Below, piece after piece: positions 50,010-60,115 of a DNA stretch of 64,000 nt. Both the position numbers and the translations under genes were made by a program. The stretch's first letter is position 1, and each line of letters opens with the position of its first letter. This DNA comes from M269 sp964640795. Its GTDB lineage: Bacteria; Pseudomonadota; Gammaproteobacteria; Enterobacterales; Alteromonadaceae. The DNA is taken from NCBI GenBank assembly GCA_964640795.1, contig CAZXIN010000011.1, positions 1 through 64,000 of the forward strand, given 5' to 3'. The notes under the pieces are model-generated. The model was not told the origin of the DNA, did no database searches, and saw only the letters and a program-made list of their open reading frames with translations.

Positions 50010-53000
50010 CTACTGCCCAAACACTTCTCGCCAATGAATAATTCGGTCATTACCGCGAAATATTCCAAACGAAACAAGAGCAAATGGATAGTCGTCTTGG
50101 TCAATATCACCGTCATTATCCCAATCAAAATTAAGAAACTGCTGCCCTCCTATCCCAATAGAAGGATCCTGCGGTTGAATTGAAAGAATAAAGCCTCCAA
50201 TATCATTTGCAGCTGGAATTCTAATTCCATCAGTCGATATGGGTAAACTACGCCCGTTAAGCAACCGGCCATTACTCGATATATCCCCAATATCATCAAC
50301 TAAATTAGGGATGTCTACATCAGGTGGATCTCTGCCAAAGTCATTGTTAGAAAGCACTAGCTCGGTACAATTATCATCATCATTGACGACAAAATTCCCG
50401 TCTTCATTAAAAAACTCCGTCCTAAAGGGTATGAGTATATCTTCTGTTTCAGGACCAAAAGCACTGTCGAATGCTAAACGACCATAACGCATTGAGGCGC
50501 CCTCAATCATTACAGGGTCAAGTTGTGCACAATCACTTAGGGCATCTTCTCGGAAGCAAACATTGTCTTCATCGATAATAATGAAGATATCATCACTCTC
50601 ATCAGTAGGCGTTCCATTGTCATCAACATCATTTGACAACAACGCATTAAAACTAGCTAAAAAAGGCGCTTGAGGAGTACTGTCTTTGGTATGCCTTGCG
50701 ACCGGAGCTACTAACTCTAGGCCATTGAACTCTGGCTCATTCGGTGCGGAGATCGTATAAGTTGCCATACCATCAAAATTTATATCTGTATCATTCACAC
50801 TAAACGAGCGGAAAACTGTGCCACCGTTGTCGGTTGTGTCATCAAATGTCACGTTTCCACTCGTGATTTCTAATTGCCAAAGATCATTTGGACTAGAAGA
50901 ACCATTACTCGCGGTGAGGTTATTCCCACCATAATTTGATGTAATACCACCACCTGCGTTATGAGCGGTGACAGTGAATGTCAAGTCACTAGTAAATTCG
51001 ATGTTCTGCCCTATATAACTGAAAACATTGCAAGTGTCTGTCAAGCTAGGCGCATTCGACTCAACACTGAAATACGAGGGAATATATCGCCCTAGAGTGA
51101 TAGGCCCTATTTCCAGTCCCAAACTCGTGATCAATGCACTATTGATAGGACCACTATCTAGGTAGTTTTCATCTCTTATTTGCAACGTTACAGTACCAAC
51201 TTCGCTATACTCTGGCTGCACGTTCAAGCTACGCCCAGGTACATTACCCATAAAATCAAATCCATTTTCATCAATGTCAACAAAGACTGCATCGTCAGGA
51301 TCGGCCGTGTTAAAAAGCGTGGTAGTGTCTTCGAAAAAGTTCATCACACCTTGATTACCAAAACCTGGTTCGGGAATCACTTTCGCCAATTGTATTTGCA
51401 AATTGGAAGGGTTGTAATTCGGTGTGAGGCTCCCTTCGGCACCGACAGCTTCATAAAAAAGTAAAGAAGGGACACCTGCTACTAACTGCGTACTCGTACC
51501 AGCATTTGCAATCAACACTGGGCGCATCACAAAACGATTACTCGAACCCGTTGCTTCATCTTGTCCATCACGAAAGAGCAACTCAATCTGACCAGCATCT
51601 CGATACTGTAAAAAATTGGCTGGGATAGTTGCCTGACCATTGGCATCAAAATTTACACCTGTTGCATTGAAGTCCTCAATATCCCCAATCACAGCACCAT
51701 TGATTCGCAGCTGATTGGCATTGCAACTACCAGGATCATTGCATTGCACTGCGATATCTAATGAACGGCCTTCCAATTCAGCATCACAAGCTCCTGATTG
51801 ATCAACTCTCACAATAATTTCATTGTCAAAAGGTAACTGAGCAATCGTATCGGGAATATCAATGATGTTCTGATCATCACCGAAGGAAACTGTCAATCCA
51901 ACTTCTGAGAAAGTCACTGCGCAGCTATTGTCTTCAATATTATTATTAAAACAACGCACATCAGCATTTGGATTAAGATCACTAGCGCCAATTGTCACTA
52001 TCCCTGGGCTACTGGAAGAAAGTTCAGATGTCGTTGAACCAACAAAAGTCAGATTTGTTGCACTAAACGTCCCATTATCTGTCGTGGTAAGTGTCAAACT
52101 TGCATTTGACGTCGCTAAAACATTACAACTTTCATTGGCACAGGCTTGTACATTGACTTCAGAGGCAGCACAAGTGAATGACGAACCGTAATTTAAGCGA
52201 TAGTGATTAATCAAAATGTCATCAAAACAACCCGGTGGCTGAGCATTAATATCAGCCAAAATTTGCGAGCTTGTTTGGTCAAACCGATAAAGTCGAACTT
52301 CATCAAATTGCCCATTAGATGAGTTTGCGGTAGTACCGACAGCAGGTAAATAAGTAGAGCGATTATCGCCAATAAAGAGTGTGTTAGTTTCTGACAAACT
52401 ACCAAAAGCACTTCTCTCCAAGAATGTTGCGGCTTCTTGCGAACCATTAATAAATAAGGTCGCTTGCTGGGTTATGACATCCCATGTTGCCGCGATATGG
52501 ACCCATTCATTAGCACTAAAATTGAGTGCATTGGTTTCTATCCGTGTGTTGTTGTCGTTGGGATCTTCAAGACCGAACAATAGACGCCCATTGTTCTGCA
52601 AGTTTAAGAAGAAAAACTTGTCTTCATCGTCATCGCCATTACCAAAAGGGATAGATGCGTCAAACAGTTTGCGGTCAAGCCCTGATCCACCCAAATTCCA
52701 ATCCTCATCGCTACGATACCAAAAAGATATCGTCCCCCGATTTCCCATAGTTTCGCCGATATCAACACGAGTGTTAAAAGCGTCACTGGGTGTTGCACTT
52801 TGATTAAGGGGTATGTCTAGCACACCACAGACATTTGTAGGTACAGGTAAAACGACGCCACTGGCGTTACCGACTAATGCACCATCGCTAAAACCTAAGC
52901 TATCATTGGGCACTTCAGAGGGTTGGAATTGATAAAGGGCAATTGCTTCAAGAGGAGCGCCACAATTACTCACATCACTGGCAATGCGATCAGCATCAAC

Positions 53001-54539
53001 TTCTGGCGCACTTTGTGCGAAATTATACAAACGCAAACTATCAAATTGCCCATCTCCCGAATTAGGTGATGTTCCTACATTAGGTAAATAAGATGAGCGA
53101 TTGTCTCCAAGGCGCAACGTGTTGGTTTGTGAAAAATTCCCATCCAGCGCATTCTCAACGAAACTCGCTGCTGCAGGAGCGCCATTAATAAACAGCGCCA
53201 TTTGTTGACTTCCTACATCCCAAGTTGCAGCAATATGCACCCACTCATCAGCCGCAAAATTAAACCGTGAAGACACAAGCAGCCCGTTGTTATCATCTTC
53301 ATCCTCTAACCCAAAGAGTAGGCTGCCATTATTTTGTAAAACTAAGAAAAAGAATTTATCTTCATTATCATTCTGGTTACCAAAAGGTAGCGATGCATCA
53401 AACAGCTTTCTATCTAAGCCGAAGAAACCCTGATTCCACTGAACGTCACTGCGATACCAGAACGAAATAGTTCCAGCATTACCTAATTGTTGCCCAACAT
53501 TAATTGGCGTTTCAAAGCCATCATTGTTGCCAATGCTTTGATTCAGTGGCACGTCTAACACAGAACAAGTCTGGTTGCTTGTTGCCCCTGCTAAACGAAC
53601 ATCAAGAGCATCGCCCACAAACGCACCATTATTGCCATTTGCTGAATCAACCGTTGGGTTGAGCTCTTCAAATTCATAATTAGCTATCAGTACGTTACTA
53701 CCACACAGATCACCAAAAGATAACTCTCTTGGGTTTTGATTATCAAAGGTAACTTGTGAGTTTGGTTGAATCTCTAAGGCATCGCCTAAGACAATCGAAC
53801 CCGTAAAAAGAGAGTTATTACCAATGATAACGTCGTCGACAGAGTATAGGTGGGCGTTAATATTTACGTTTTGAGTAAATCGGAAATCATCATATGAGAC
53901 GATCAAAAAATTACGAGAACTTTGATTAGGGTTTATTTGCGCGTTTTGACTAACAAACCTGACATTGCTATTCCTATCATCAACATCGGTTACAAATAGC
54001 CTAACAATACCGCTACCATCAGTTTCAATCCTAGAATTCTGCGCCATCCGCAAGTCATCAACCCAATAATCCCCAGGAGCGAAGTTGACTACCGCACCTT
54101 GCTGTAAAATAAGTTCATCAATAATGTACAGCCCATTTTGACTAATAAAGGATAACGTCTGATTCTGCGCCACTGTAACCGTGTCGAATTGCCCTTCTTG
54201 TATCGTCGAGTTGTTACTATTTTGAGCAATAGTGACGTCTATATTCGAGTTAGAAAACATAAAAGGAGGCAGATCAAGAGCTTCAGCAAAATTACCCGAC
54301 GCTGAGCAAAGTTGATTACCGCAAGTATTATTGGCGTTATTGTCGTGAGCTATACGATTTTGTTGAAAATCAATGGTGCCATCTGAATTGATAACACGCG
54401 AATTTTGCCTAAACCGAACGTCACCATTATTACTATTAAAGGTAGCAAGAACGTTGCTGAACACATCTACACACTGAGTTTGTGCAGATACAAATGAGCT
54501 GGTAGTGATCAGTGCAATTAGCGTTATAAGTCTTAACAT
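50010..54539 (-). CDS. mshQ: MSHA biogenesis protein MshQ, with two LamG-like repeats
   Basis: 1509 aa, exported (signal peptide about 1-20). After a beta-helical-looking Asn-rich part (about 25-275) come two tandem LamG/concanavalin-like modules of about 240 residues each (about 280-525 and 530-770). They share nearly the same phrases (GTISFWYRSD, GLDRKLFDAS, FFFL-x-LQNNG, EWVHIAATWDV). The C-terminal half is the DUF6701-type domain typical of MshQ. It is the last msh gene and overlaps mshP by one base. It probably forms a large pilus-associated or tip adhesin; its exact role is unknown. Confidence 0.85.
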   Translation of the reverse strand: MLRLITLIALITTSSFVSAQTQCVDVFSNVLATFNSNNGDVRFRQNSRVINSDGTIDFQQNRIAHDNNANNTCGNQLCSASGNFAEALDLPPFMFSNSNIDVTIAQNSNNSTIQEGQFDTVTVAQNQTLSFISQNGLYIIDELILQQGAVVNFAPGDYWVDDLRMAQNSRIETDGSGIVRLFVTDVDDRNSNVRFVSQNAQINPNQSSRNFLIVSYDDFRFTQNVNINAHLYSVDDVIIGNNSLFTGSIVLGDALEIQPNSQVTFDNQNPRELSFGDLCGSNVLIANYEFEELNPTVDSANGNNGAFVGDALDVRLAGATSNQTCSVLDVPLNQSIGNNDGFETPINVGQQLGNAGTISFWYRSDVQWNQGFFGLDRKLFDASLPFGNQNDNEDKFFFLVLQNNGSLLFGLEDEDDNNGLLVSSRFNFAADEWVHIAATWDVGSQQMALFINGAPAAASFVENALDGNFSQTNTLRLGDNRSSYLPNVGTSPNSGDGQFDSLRLYNFAQSAPEVDADRIASDVSNCGAPLEAIALYQFQPSEVPNDSLGFSDGALVGNASGVVLPVPTNVCGVLDIPLNQSATPSDAFNTRVDIGETMGNRGTISFWYRSDEDWNLGGSGLDRKLFDASIPFGNGDDDEDKFFFLNLQNNGRLLFGLEDPNDNNTRIETNALNFSANEWVHIAATWDVITQQATLFINGSQEAATFLERSAFGSLSETNTLFIGDNRSTYLPAVGTTANSSNGQFDEVRLYRFDQTSSQILADINAQPPGCFDDILINHYRLNYGSSFTCAASEVNVQACANESCNVLATSNASLTLTTTDNGTFSATNLTFVGSTTSELSSSSPGIVTIGASDLNPNADVRCFNNNIEDNSCAVTFSEVGLTVSFGDDQNIIDIPDTIAQLPFDNEIIVRVDQSGACDAELEGRSLDIAVQCNDPGSCNANQLRINGAVIGDIEDFNATGVNFDANGQATIPANFLQYRDAGQIELLFRDGQDEATGSSNRFVMRPVLIANAGTSTQLVAGVPSLLFYEAVGAEGSLTPNYNPSNLQIQLAKVIPEPGFGNQGVMNFFEDTTTLFNTADPDDAVFVDIDENGFDFMGNVPGRSLNVQPEYSEVGTVTLQIRDENYLDSGPINSALITSLGLEIGPITLGRYIPSYFSVESNAPSLTDTCNVFSYIGQNIEFTSDLTFTVTAHNAGGGITSNYGGNNLTASNGSSSPNDLWQLEITSGNVTFDDTTDNGGTVFRSFSVNDTDINFDGMATYTISAPNEPEFNGLELVAPVARHTKDSTPQAPFLASFNALLSNDVDDNGTPTDESDDIFIIIDEDNVCFREDALSDCAQLDPVMIEGASMRYGRLAFDSAFGPETEDILIPFRTEFFNEDGNFVVNDDDNCTELVLSNNDFGRDPPDVDIPNLVDDIGDISSNGRLLNGRSLPISTDGIRIPAANDIGGFILSIQPQDPSIGIGGQQFLNFDWDNDGDIDQDDYPFALVSFGIFRGNDRIIHWREVFGQ

Positions 54540-55009
54540 TATATTCTCGCATCAACCGAAACGGTGCGACTCACTTCACTCACGTTGTCTATCGTGCAAA
54601 AGCCGGTGCTAGTAAATCGAAAATATTCGTCTTGGTCGTTGTTGAAGCCTTGCACACCACATTGAGTGACATAACGACAATTCTCAAAACCAGGAATGCT
54701 AGCAAAATTAACCCCTGAATTAACCACACCTTGACTCTCACAAAGCGCTCGGGGAGATGGAACATTCCCATCAACCAATGGTGCATTTAATATAGACGTC
54801 AAATTTGACTCCAACCCTGAACGGGCAGCATTAAGTGCTCTAAAACCAAGCACCTCGTAAACAACAGAGCTCGATGATGTAGACAACACCCTTGTTATAG
54901 CCAACCCTAACAACAGAACTACAGTCATAACAACTATAGCAATAATTAACATACTGCCATTCTGCCTCGATGGTACAGATACATTTTTTCTATCAACATT
55001 AGGGAACAT
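54539..55009 (-). CDS. mshP: MSHA biogenesis protein MshP
   Basis: 156 aa from ATG 55009 (MFPNVDRKN); the frame opens earlier at 55090 inside mshO. The hydrophobic N-terminal helix QNGSMLIIAIVVMTVVLLLG is PilX-like, with Gly-Ser replacing the usual prepilin GF-x3-E. A Cys-containing C-terminal part follows. Minor pseudopilin-like component. It overlaps mshO by 11 bp and mshQ by one base. Confidence 0.8.
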   Translation of the reverse strand: MFPNVDRKNVSVPSRQNGSMLIIAIVVMTVVLLLGLAITRVLSTSSSSVVYEVLGFRALNAARSGLESNLTSILNAPLVDGNVPSPRALCESQGVVNSGVNFASIPGFENCRYVTQCGVQGFNNDQDEYFRFTSTGFCTIDNVSEVSRTVSVDARI

Positions 55010-55862
55010 TGGCAACCTGAACCTCACTACTAAAAACAAGCACTTCGTTGGGCTGATCTGCCCGAGCAAATCTGAATAAAATATGAACAAAAGCGTTTCT
55101 TCGGAGCGTTGGATTAATAATACGAAAAGGGTTATCAGTAACCCCTAATGAATCTGCTGATAACACATTTTGTAAGTTTTCACCCATCACCGCACCACCG
55201 GTACTAAATAAACTGGATTGAGTTGCTCGAATACCATAGTCTGTATGACGCCTGATTTGTCCATTAGCAGACACACAGTAGCTGACGGGCTGACCACCGA
55301 TATATAAGCGAGAAGCGGGTGACTCAGCAGCAGTTGTGAATTGCACAGTATTTGCAAGAACCACATCAACAACATTATCAGAATTTGGCGGTTCAATATT
55401 CTGTAGCGGCTGGCGTTTCTGACTATTCAACGCATAGATGTCAGCAGGTGTTAGAGGATACAGGATAGCGAAGTTAGACGTAGCATTAGCAGTGACATAA
55501 GCTTCCTCAGTGATATTACTCGACAGTACTACAGCACTAATTCTATTGCTCGCAGGTGCTGGCTCTACAGGTAAATTAAGGTAAAATGTGCTCCACTCAA
55601 TAGGCATAAATTCAAGACAATGGATACCTGGATCAGTTAAAAGCCTAATGCTGTTGGGTATTGCGTCCCGTAACTCTCGATTTAAGCGCTCCACCACAAA
55701 GCGACTGTCAGATAACGCTTTGTCTCTGCTATTAACATCAACAAATATTTGCGCACTGAATCCAATAAAACTGACAACAGCCGTACCTACCACGCCTAAA
55801 ATAATGATCACGGCTACGAGCTCAATAAGTGTGAAACCTCTGACTCTGCTCAAACCTTGCAT
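54999..55862 (-). CDS. mshO: MSHA biogenesis protein MshO (minor pilin)
   Basis: 287 aa with the type IV prepilin site RGFTLIELVAVIIILGVV (cleavage G/F, Glu at +5). A large globular part follows. It is likely a minor pilin in the tip or priming complex. Start ATG 55862 shares its A with the mshD stop (TGATG). Confidence 0.88.
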   Translation of the reverse strand: MQGLSRVRGFTLIELVAVIIILGVVGTAVVSFIGFSAQIFVDVNSRDKALSDSRFVVERLNRELRDAIPNSIRLLTDPGIHCLEFMPIEWSTFYLNLPVEPAPASNRISAVVLSSNITEEAYVTANATSNFAILYPLTPADIYALNSQKRQPLQNIEPPNSDNVVDVVLANTVQFTTAAESPASRLYIGGQPVSYCVSANGQIRRHTDYGIRATQSSLFSTGGAVMGENLQNVLSADSLGVTDNPFRIINPTLRRNAFVHILFRFARADQPNEVLVFSSEVQVANVP

Positions 55863-56518
55863 CAGAAATTCGTCCGATAATTAGAGAACTGTAGCGTTTC
55901 ATTGCTTGGCGTAGTCACTGTCACAATAATCAGCTTCGCATCACCAGCAACGGGATCACGAACACCATCAAAGTCGGCATCGTAAAAAACACTGACTTGT
56001 AATTGAAACCCTTCATACAAGTCGATATTACCTCCCAATAAGATCTCTTCTCCCAATGAATTAACAATACGGTTGTTAACCCCATCATCTAATCCATTAA
56101 AATCATCAACATCATCGTAATCTGCACGAGATACTTCATTGTCAGGACCTAGTGCTTCAGGTGCAGTACAATTATTATTATTGGGCGTAATATCATCGAG
56201 ATTAATACTTGCAGGCAATTGCGACACAGGGACACCAAACACGTTCTGTACAATGCTCTCCATACTCTCGCCACAACGTACAAGCCCACCATTTGAGTTA
56301 TCAGACTGTTCATCAAATGCTTTAGCGTTGATTTCATTCATTAAGCTTTGTGCAAGCTCTGTCGCTCTCACTTGGAAAATCGGGTCAATACTGCGAGTGG
56401 CTTGCGGCACAATCAGGCCAGTAACTAATGTGATAACTATGGCAAAAGCGATAATACCAATGACGAGTTCAATCAAGGTAAATCCAAGCTGCTTTTTCTT
56501 AAGCACGAATCTAGCCAT
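55862..56518 (-). CDS. mshD: MSHA minor pilin MshD
   Basis: 218 aa from ATG 56518, sharing a base with the mshC stop. Prepilin motif LGFTLIELVIGIIAFAIV and the MshD feature MVxRATELAQSLMNEI-like segment (VRATELAQSLMNEINAKAFD). Minor pilin. Acidic Asp/Asn-rich loops in the middle may bind calcium. Confidence 0.88.
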   Translation of the reverse strand: MARFVLKKKQLGFTLIELVIGIIAFAIVITLVTGLIVPQATRSIDPIFQVRATELAQSLMNEINAKAFDEQSDNSNGGLVRCGESMESIVQNVFGVPVSQLPASINLDDITPNNNNCTAPEALGPDNEVSRADYDDVDDFNGLDDGVNNRIVNSLGEEILLGGNIDLYEGFQLQVSVFYDADFDGVRDPVAGDAKLIIVTVTTPSNETLQFSNYRTNF

Positions 56519-57015
56519 CAGAAACAATCGCCTTTGTGAATATACCCTTCAGGTTCTATGCAAACTCTCGCTTGTTGTTCACCAATAAAATCTATTTCAC
56601 AACCACTAGTGCAAGCAGCAACAAGTCCTGCTCTAGGCCTTCCAAGTGAATCGAACGAAAGGACACCAGACGAAGGCAGGCTGTTAACGCTTAAGCTAAC
56701 GTTCTCTTCATTTATTTCATTGCTTAGGATAGACAGAAAATCATCACCTGCGTTCACTGAAATTTGAGAACCATCAAACAAAGGAAAGGCAGCAGGGGGA
56801 GACGTAGAAAAATTAAAAGTATAAAGGTTAGAACGAAGTGTATCTTGCATTGCGCGTTGTTGAATATTACGCAATGAAGAAACAAGTCGCTCTTGAAAGG
56901 TTACTTCAGCAAAACCTGAGTTTCCCGAAAACCTAACAAAAGCGAAAGTACCCAAAATAGAGATAATAAGAATGGTGACAACTAACTCAACCAGAGTAAA
57001 ACCATGTTTCATCAC
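56518..57015 (-). CDS. mshC: MSHA minor pilin MshC
   Basis: 165 aa. GspH/FimT-like prepilin with HGFTLVELVVTILIISILG at the N-terminus and a Cys-containing C-terminus. It lies 66 bases after mshA, separated from it by a hairpin, and is coupled to mshD (TGATG). Confidence 0.88.
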   Translation of the reverse strand: MMKHGFTLVELVVTILIISILGTFAFVRFSGNSGFAEVTFQERLVSSLRNIQQRAMQDTLRSNLYTFNFSTSPPAAFPLFDGSQISVNAGDDFLSILSNEINEENVSLSVNSLPSSGVLSFDSLGRPRAGLVAACTSGCEIDFIGEQQARVCIEPEGYIHKGDCF

Positions 57016-57048
57016 CTTACCTCTACATCAACAGTAAACCTTCATTAA

Positions 57049-57074
57049 ATTTCTTCCGCGAACACGGAAGAAAT
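57049..57074 (-). terminator. hairpin directly after mshA
   Basis: A perfect 10-bp stem ATTTCTTCCG / CGGAAGAAAT with a 6-base loop starts 7 bases beyond the mshA stop. Only a short T stretch (TTTAAT) follows on the minus strand. It may be a partial terminator or a 3' stabiliser that keeps major pilin mRNA above minor pilin mRNA. Confidence 0.65.
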
Positions 57075-57081
57075 CAAACAA

Positions 57082-57606
57082 CTATCCACATGCATCTACA
57101 TCAGATTGAATAACCGGTGGAATATTAGCCCCCGTAGACTCGGTATAAGATACAAAACATTCAGAGCTGTCTGTCACTTGGCTATCTGTTATGGTCATTA
57201 CATTGCCGCCTGTCACCGTACAAACCAAGGTGTCAGTATCATCTGTACCACCTTGAGCGCCAGGCACACTGCCCGCACCAGTTGTCGGCGTTATCTCAAG
57301 GCCAATCAGCTCACAGATATCTTCAGCATGAGCATAATCGTTAACCGATGCTACAGCGGTAGTTTCAACAACAACTCCCTCAATCGTAATCGGATCATCA
57401 GCTGTTGCTGTACGAACAAGTAAAGCAGCATGAGTGATCTGTGAGCTGGCACGCACTGCGCCTAAAACACCTTCAAGTGTTGCTGCTCTAGCGTCTGTAC
57501 TGAGATCTAAGAACCTTGGTGCTGCTGTAACAGCCAGAATTCCCAGAATAATGATCACAATGATCAACTCAATTAATGTAAAACCTTTCTGAAGTTGCTT
57601 CTTCAT
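57082..57606 (-). CDS. mshA: MSHA major pilin MshA
   Basis: 174 aa from ATG 57606, chosen for GAGGAAGT before it and because MKKQLQKGFTLIELIIVIII is the standard prepilin start. PRFLDLSTDARAATLEGV follows, as in MshA. Several Cys lie in the C-terminal part, with a disulfide near the end. It forms the shaft of the mannose-sensitive haemagglutinin pilus used for surface attachment. About 115 bases separate it from mshB and may hold its own promoter. Confidence 0.92.
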   Translation of the reverse strand: MKKQLQKGFTLIELIIVIIILGILAVTAAPRFLDLSTDARAATLEGVLGAVRASSQITHAALLVRTATADDPITIEGVVVETTAVASVNDYAHAEDICELIGLEITPTTGAGSVPGAQGGTDDTDTLVCTVTGGNVMTITDSQVTDSSECFVSYTESTGANIPPVIQSDVDACG

Positions 57607-57722
57607 GGGTACTTCCTCAATGTTAAAATAAAAACTTGCAAACAAATCCCTAAACTTGGTGACGTCTATCCCCTTAGAGCATCAAATATTAATAATGTAT
57701 AATCAATCGTCTTTTAGTCGTA

Positions 57723-58325
57723 CTACTGATTATTACTAAAAACAATCACTTGCCCTATACGTGGGTCATATAAAAAGCCATTACCCAATGTGGTATCTGT
57801 TGGTTCTATCGCCACATTACGGATTGTTTGCGTCAAGTAGTAAAAGCATACGTCATTCCCTTCGGTACCCGTACCGTTACTGACGTTAGTAAAATAACGA
57901 AAGTTTTCAAACGGTGCATCAGCAAAGTTATCACTTATGGTTGGGGCACTTTGTAAAATTAAATTAAAGATACTTTCACAATCAGCAGAGGTAATCTGGA
58001 TATCTTCTGAGCTATTGTCATTCAATAATGAACCTGTTGGGTAACCAGTATCCCTATCAACAGCAAGCTGAATCCCGCCTATAGTGACAAAGGTCGCGTT
58101 AGCACCACCATTATCTTGAGGCCTACCTTCCAATTCCCATTGAGCGCGAATAAGGCCAACACCGGTTGCATAGCCACCAGCAACACCTTCGGTTGTTGCA
58201 TCTTCGGCGTCTTCAGTAACGTCTAAAAAGCGAGGCAACGCTGTTGCAGCCAACAAACCTAATATAATTACCACAATCACTAGCTCTATTAACGAGAAAC
58301 CAGCTTGGGTTGATTTACGCATCAT
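57723..58325 (-). CDS. mshB: MSHA pilin-like protein MshB
   Basis: 200 aa. Prepilin start AGFSLIELVIVVIILGLLA and PRFLDVTEDAEDATTEGVAG, very similar to MshA in the first 60 residues. Its position between mshF and mshA identifies mshB. It is a minor pilin, longer at the C-terminus than MshA. GAGG precedes the double ATG. Confidence 0.88.
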   Translation of the reverse strand: MMRKSTQAGFSLIELVIVVIILGLLAATALPRFLDVTEDAEDATTEGVAGGYATGVGLIRAQWELEGRPQDNGGANATFVTIGGIQLAVDRDTGYPTGSLLNDNSSEDIQITSADCESIFNLILQSAPTISDNFADAPFENFRYFTNVSNGTGTEGNDVCFYYLTQTIRNVAIEPTDTTLGNGFLYDPRIGQVIVFSNNQ

Positions 58326-58380
58326 TGCATCCTCAAAACATCATTCAATAAACATCGCTATGCTAGGCGTTTACCTAACA

Positions 58381-58875
58381 CTACTTTTCAATCTGGCCGC
58401 GATAAATTTTATAATCAAACATAGGCCCATTTAACAACCGGTAACGGCAATATGAATCGAGTATATTGCCGCTTATAGCAATACCGTCATAATATTCAGC
58501 GTAAACTTTGAGTCGATTAAGACTTAAAGGCATATCAAGCACTACACGCCACAACTCACCACAACCTTTGCTACTCGGCTCTACTTTGGGATAACCTAAA
58601 TGCCCCATTTCTATAGGCCGACGGTTGTTTTCATTTCCTTCAATATCGTAATGCACCAAAACAATACGATTAGGTTCTCCCTCAGCACGCCACTGCCAAT
58701 GAGCGTTAGTTACACTCGTCGAAAACTGCTTCGACAGAGCCTCCATGGCCGTCCTTTCTATATCAGGTTCACTCTCATACAGATACCATACAAGCGTGCT
58801 AATAAACGCAAAAAAAGCAATAATAATCACACAGCTTAGAAACAAGCCTGGGTGACTATAATCACCTTTAGCCAC
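58381..58875 (-). CDS. mshF: MSHA biogenesis protein MshF
   Basis: 164 aa. One TM helix (about 10-32), then a small periplasmic domain with Trp-rich SVTNAHWQWRAEGEP and RYRLLNGPMFDYK. Assigned mainly by position between mshG and mshB. It overlaps mshG by 8 bp. Confidence 0.75.
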   Translation of the reverse strand: MAKGDYSHPGLFLSCVIIIAFFAFISTLVWYLYESEPDIERTAMEALSKQFSTSVTNAHWQWRAEGEPNRIVLVHYDIEGNENNRRPIEMGHLGYPKVEPSSKGCGELWRVVLDMPLSLNRLKVYAEYYDGIAISGNILDSYCRYRLLNGPMFDYKIYRGQIEK

Positions 58876-60115
58876 CTCGAAACGCTCCCATCAAATCCCA
58901 CATAGGCGTGAATATGCCTAACGCGAGTACGAGTACCATGACAGCCACAACACCAATCAAAATAGGCTCAATCTTTGACGTTAGTGACTTTAAATCATAA
59001 TCAACTTCACGCTCATAGTACTCTGCCGAGTCCGCCAGCAGCTCATCCACTCGACCAGTTTCTTCGCCAACATTGATCATCTGCAAAACTAGAGGGGTAA
59101 ATAAACCGCTCGCCAGTGAGACACGAGATAAACTCTCCCCTTTTTCAATATTCAGCCGCATGCCAATAATTTTATCAGCCATATAAGAGTTAGAGACAGC
59201 GTCTGCGACAAGGTTCAAAGCACTAGTCATAGGAACACCAGAAGATAGCATCATGGAGAAGCTACGAGAGAATCTGGCTAATAAGCTTCTTTCGATAATA
59301 TTACCGACAGCAGGCACCCGTAACTGTACTCGGTCCCATCGATAACGCCCTTTTTCTGTATTCAGATAGCGTTTTAAAATAAAAATGCCAATAACAACGC
59401 CTGCTAGCATAAAGTGCCAATAATTAACAAAGAGGTTAGACATACCAATGAGAAATTTCGTCATCGCGGGTAGATCAGCACCAAGGCGAGAGAACAAACT
59501 AGCAAAGGTCGGAATAACAAAAATATTCATCACGACCAAAGCAATGACTATCGCTATCATGACAAACATAGGGTATCGCGTGGCTGACTTTATTTGCTTA
59601 CGTGTTTCCTGCTCTCTCTCTAAATATTCTGATAACTGCAGAAATGCTTGATCGAGGTTACCGGTATTTTCACCAACATGAACAATACTAACGAAGAGTT
59701 GATTGAAAATGAGAGGATGGCCATTTAATGCACTCGACAAATTCCGGCCACGTTCCAGTTGTCTAGCAACATCCCGCAAAGCGACACGCATTCGTTTAGA
59801 ATTGGTAGAATCAGCCAACCCATTGACCGAGCGTAAAATAGGGATACCCGATTTGGATAATGAATACATTTGCCGAGAAAAGATAACCAAATCTTCGAGC
59901 GTTACATTCTTAACCCAGAACGATATAGCTTCGTCTGTTGCATCTTTATTATCCGAAGAGCTTGAAGACGTCTGTAACTTAATATCGATAGGGGTCACAC
60001 TGCGATTAAATAGCACTTGTGCAGCAGCATTCTGATCAACGGCTTCCAAAGTTCCACTAGTCAATGCACCACTTGCGTTGCGAGCGGTGTAACTAAATTT
60101 AGCCATCGGTATCAA
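58868..60115 (-). CDS. mshG: MSHA platform protein MshG
   Basis: 415 aa of the PilC/GspF family. An N-terminal cytoplasmic part has KFSYTARNASGALTSGTLEA. Two T2SSF domains follow, the second with FSRSFSMMLSSGVPMTSAL and INVGEETGRVDELL, and three TM helices. Inner-membrane platform that works with MshE. It overlaps mshE by 17 bp. Confidence 0.93.
   Translation of the reverse strand: MIPMAKFSYTARNASGALTSGTLEAVDQNAAAQVLFNRSVTPIDIKLQTSSSSSDNKDATDEAISFWVKNVTLEDLVIFSRQMYSLSKSGIPILRSVNGLADSTNSKRMRVALRDVARQLERGRNLSSALNGHPLIFNQLFVSIVHVGENTGNLDQAFLQLSEYLEREQETRKQIKSATRYPMFVMIAIVIALVVMNIFVIPTFASLFSRLGADLPAMTKFLIGMSNLFVNYWHFMLAGVVIGIFILKRYLNTEKGRYRWDRVQLRVPAVGNIIERSLLARFSRSFSMMLSSGVPMTSALNLVADAVSNSYMADKIIGMRLNIEKGESLSRVSLASGLFTPLVLQMINVGEETGRVDELLADSAEYYEREVDYDLKSLTSKIEPILIGVVAVMVLVLALGIFTPMWDLMGAFRGG

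Noticed and set aside
51928..52803. Plus-strand frames within mshQ
   Set aside because: Long antisense frames arise from the repetitive, Ser/Asn/Asp-rich coding sequence of mshQ; no family resemblance or ribosome sites.
57604..57722. Sigma-54 promoter before mshA
   Set aside because: A GG...GC pair is present, but the spacing is 9 and not 10 bases and the flanking consensus is poor.
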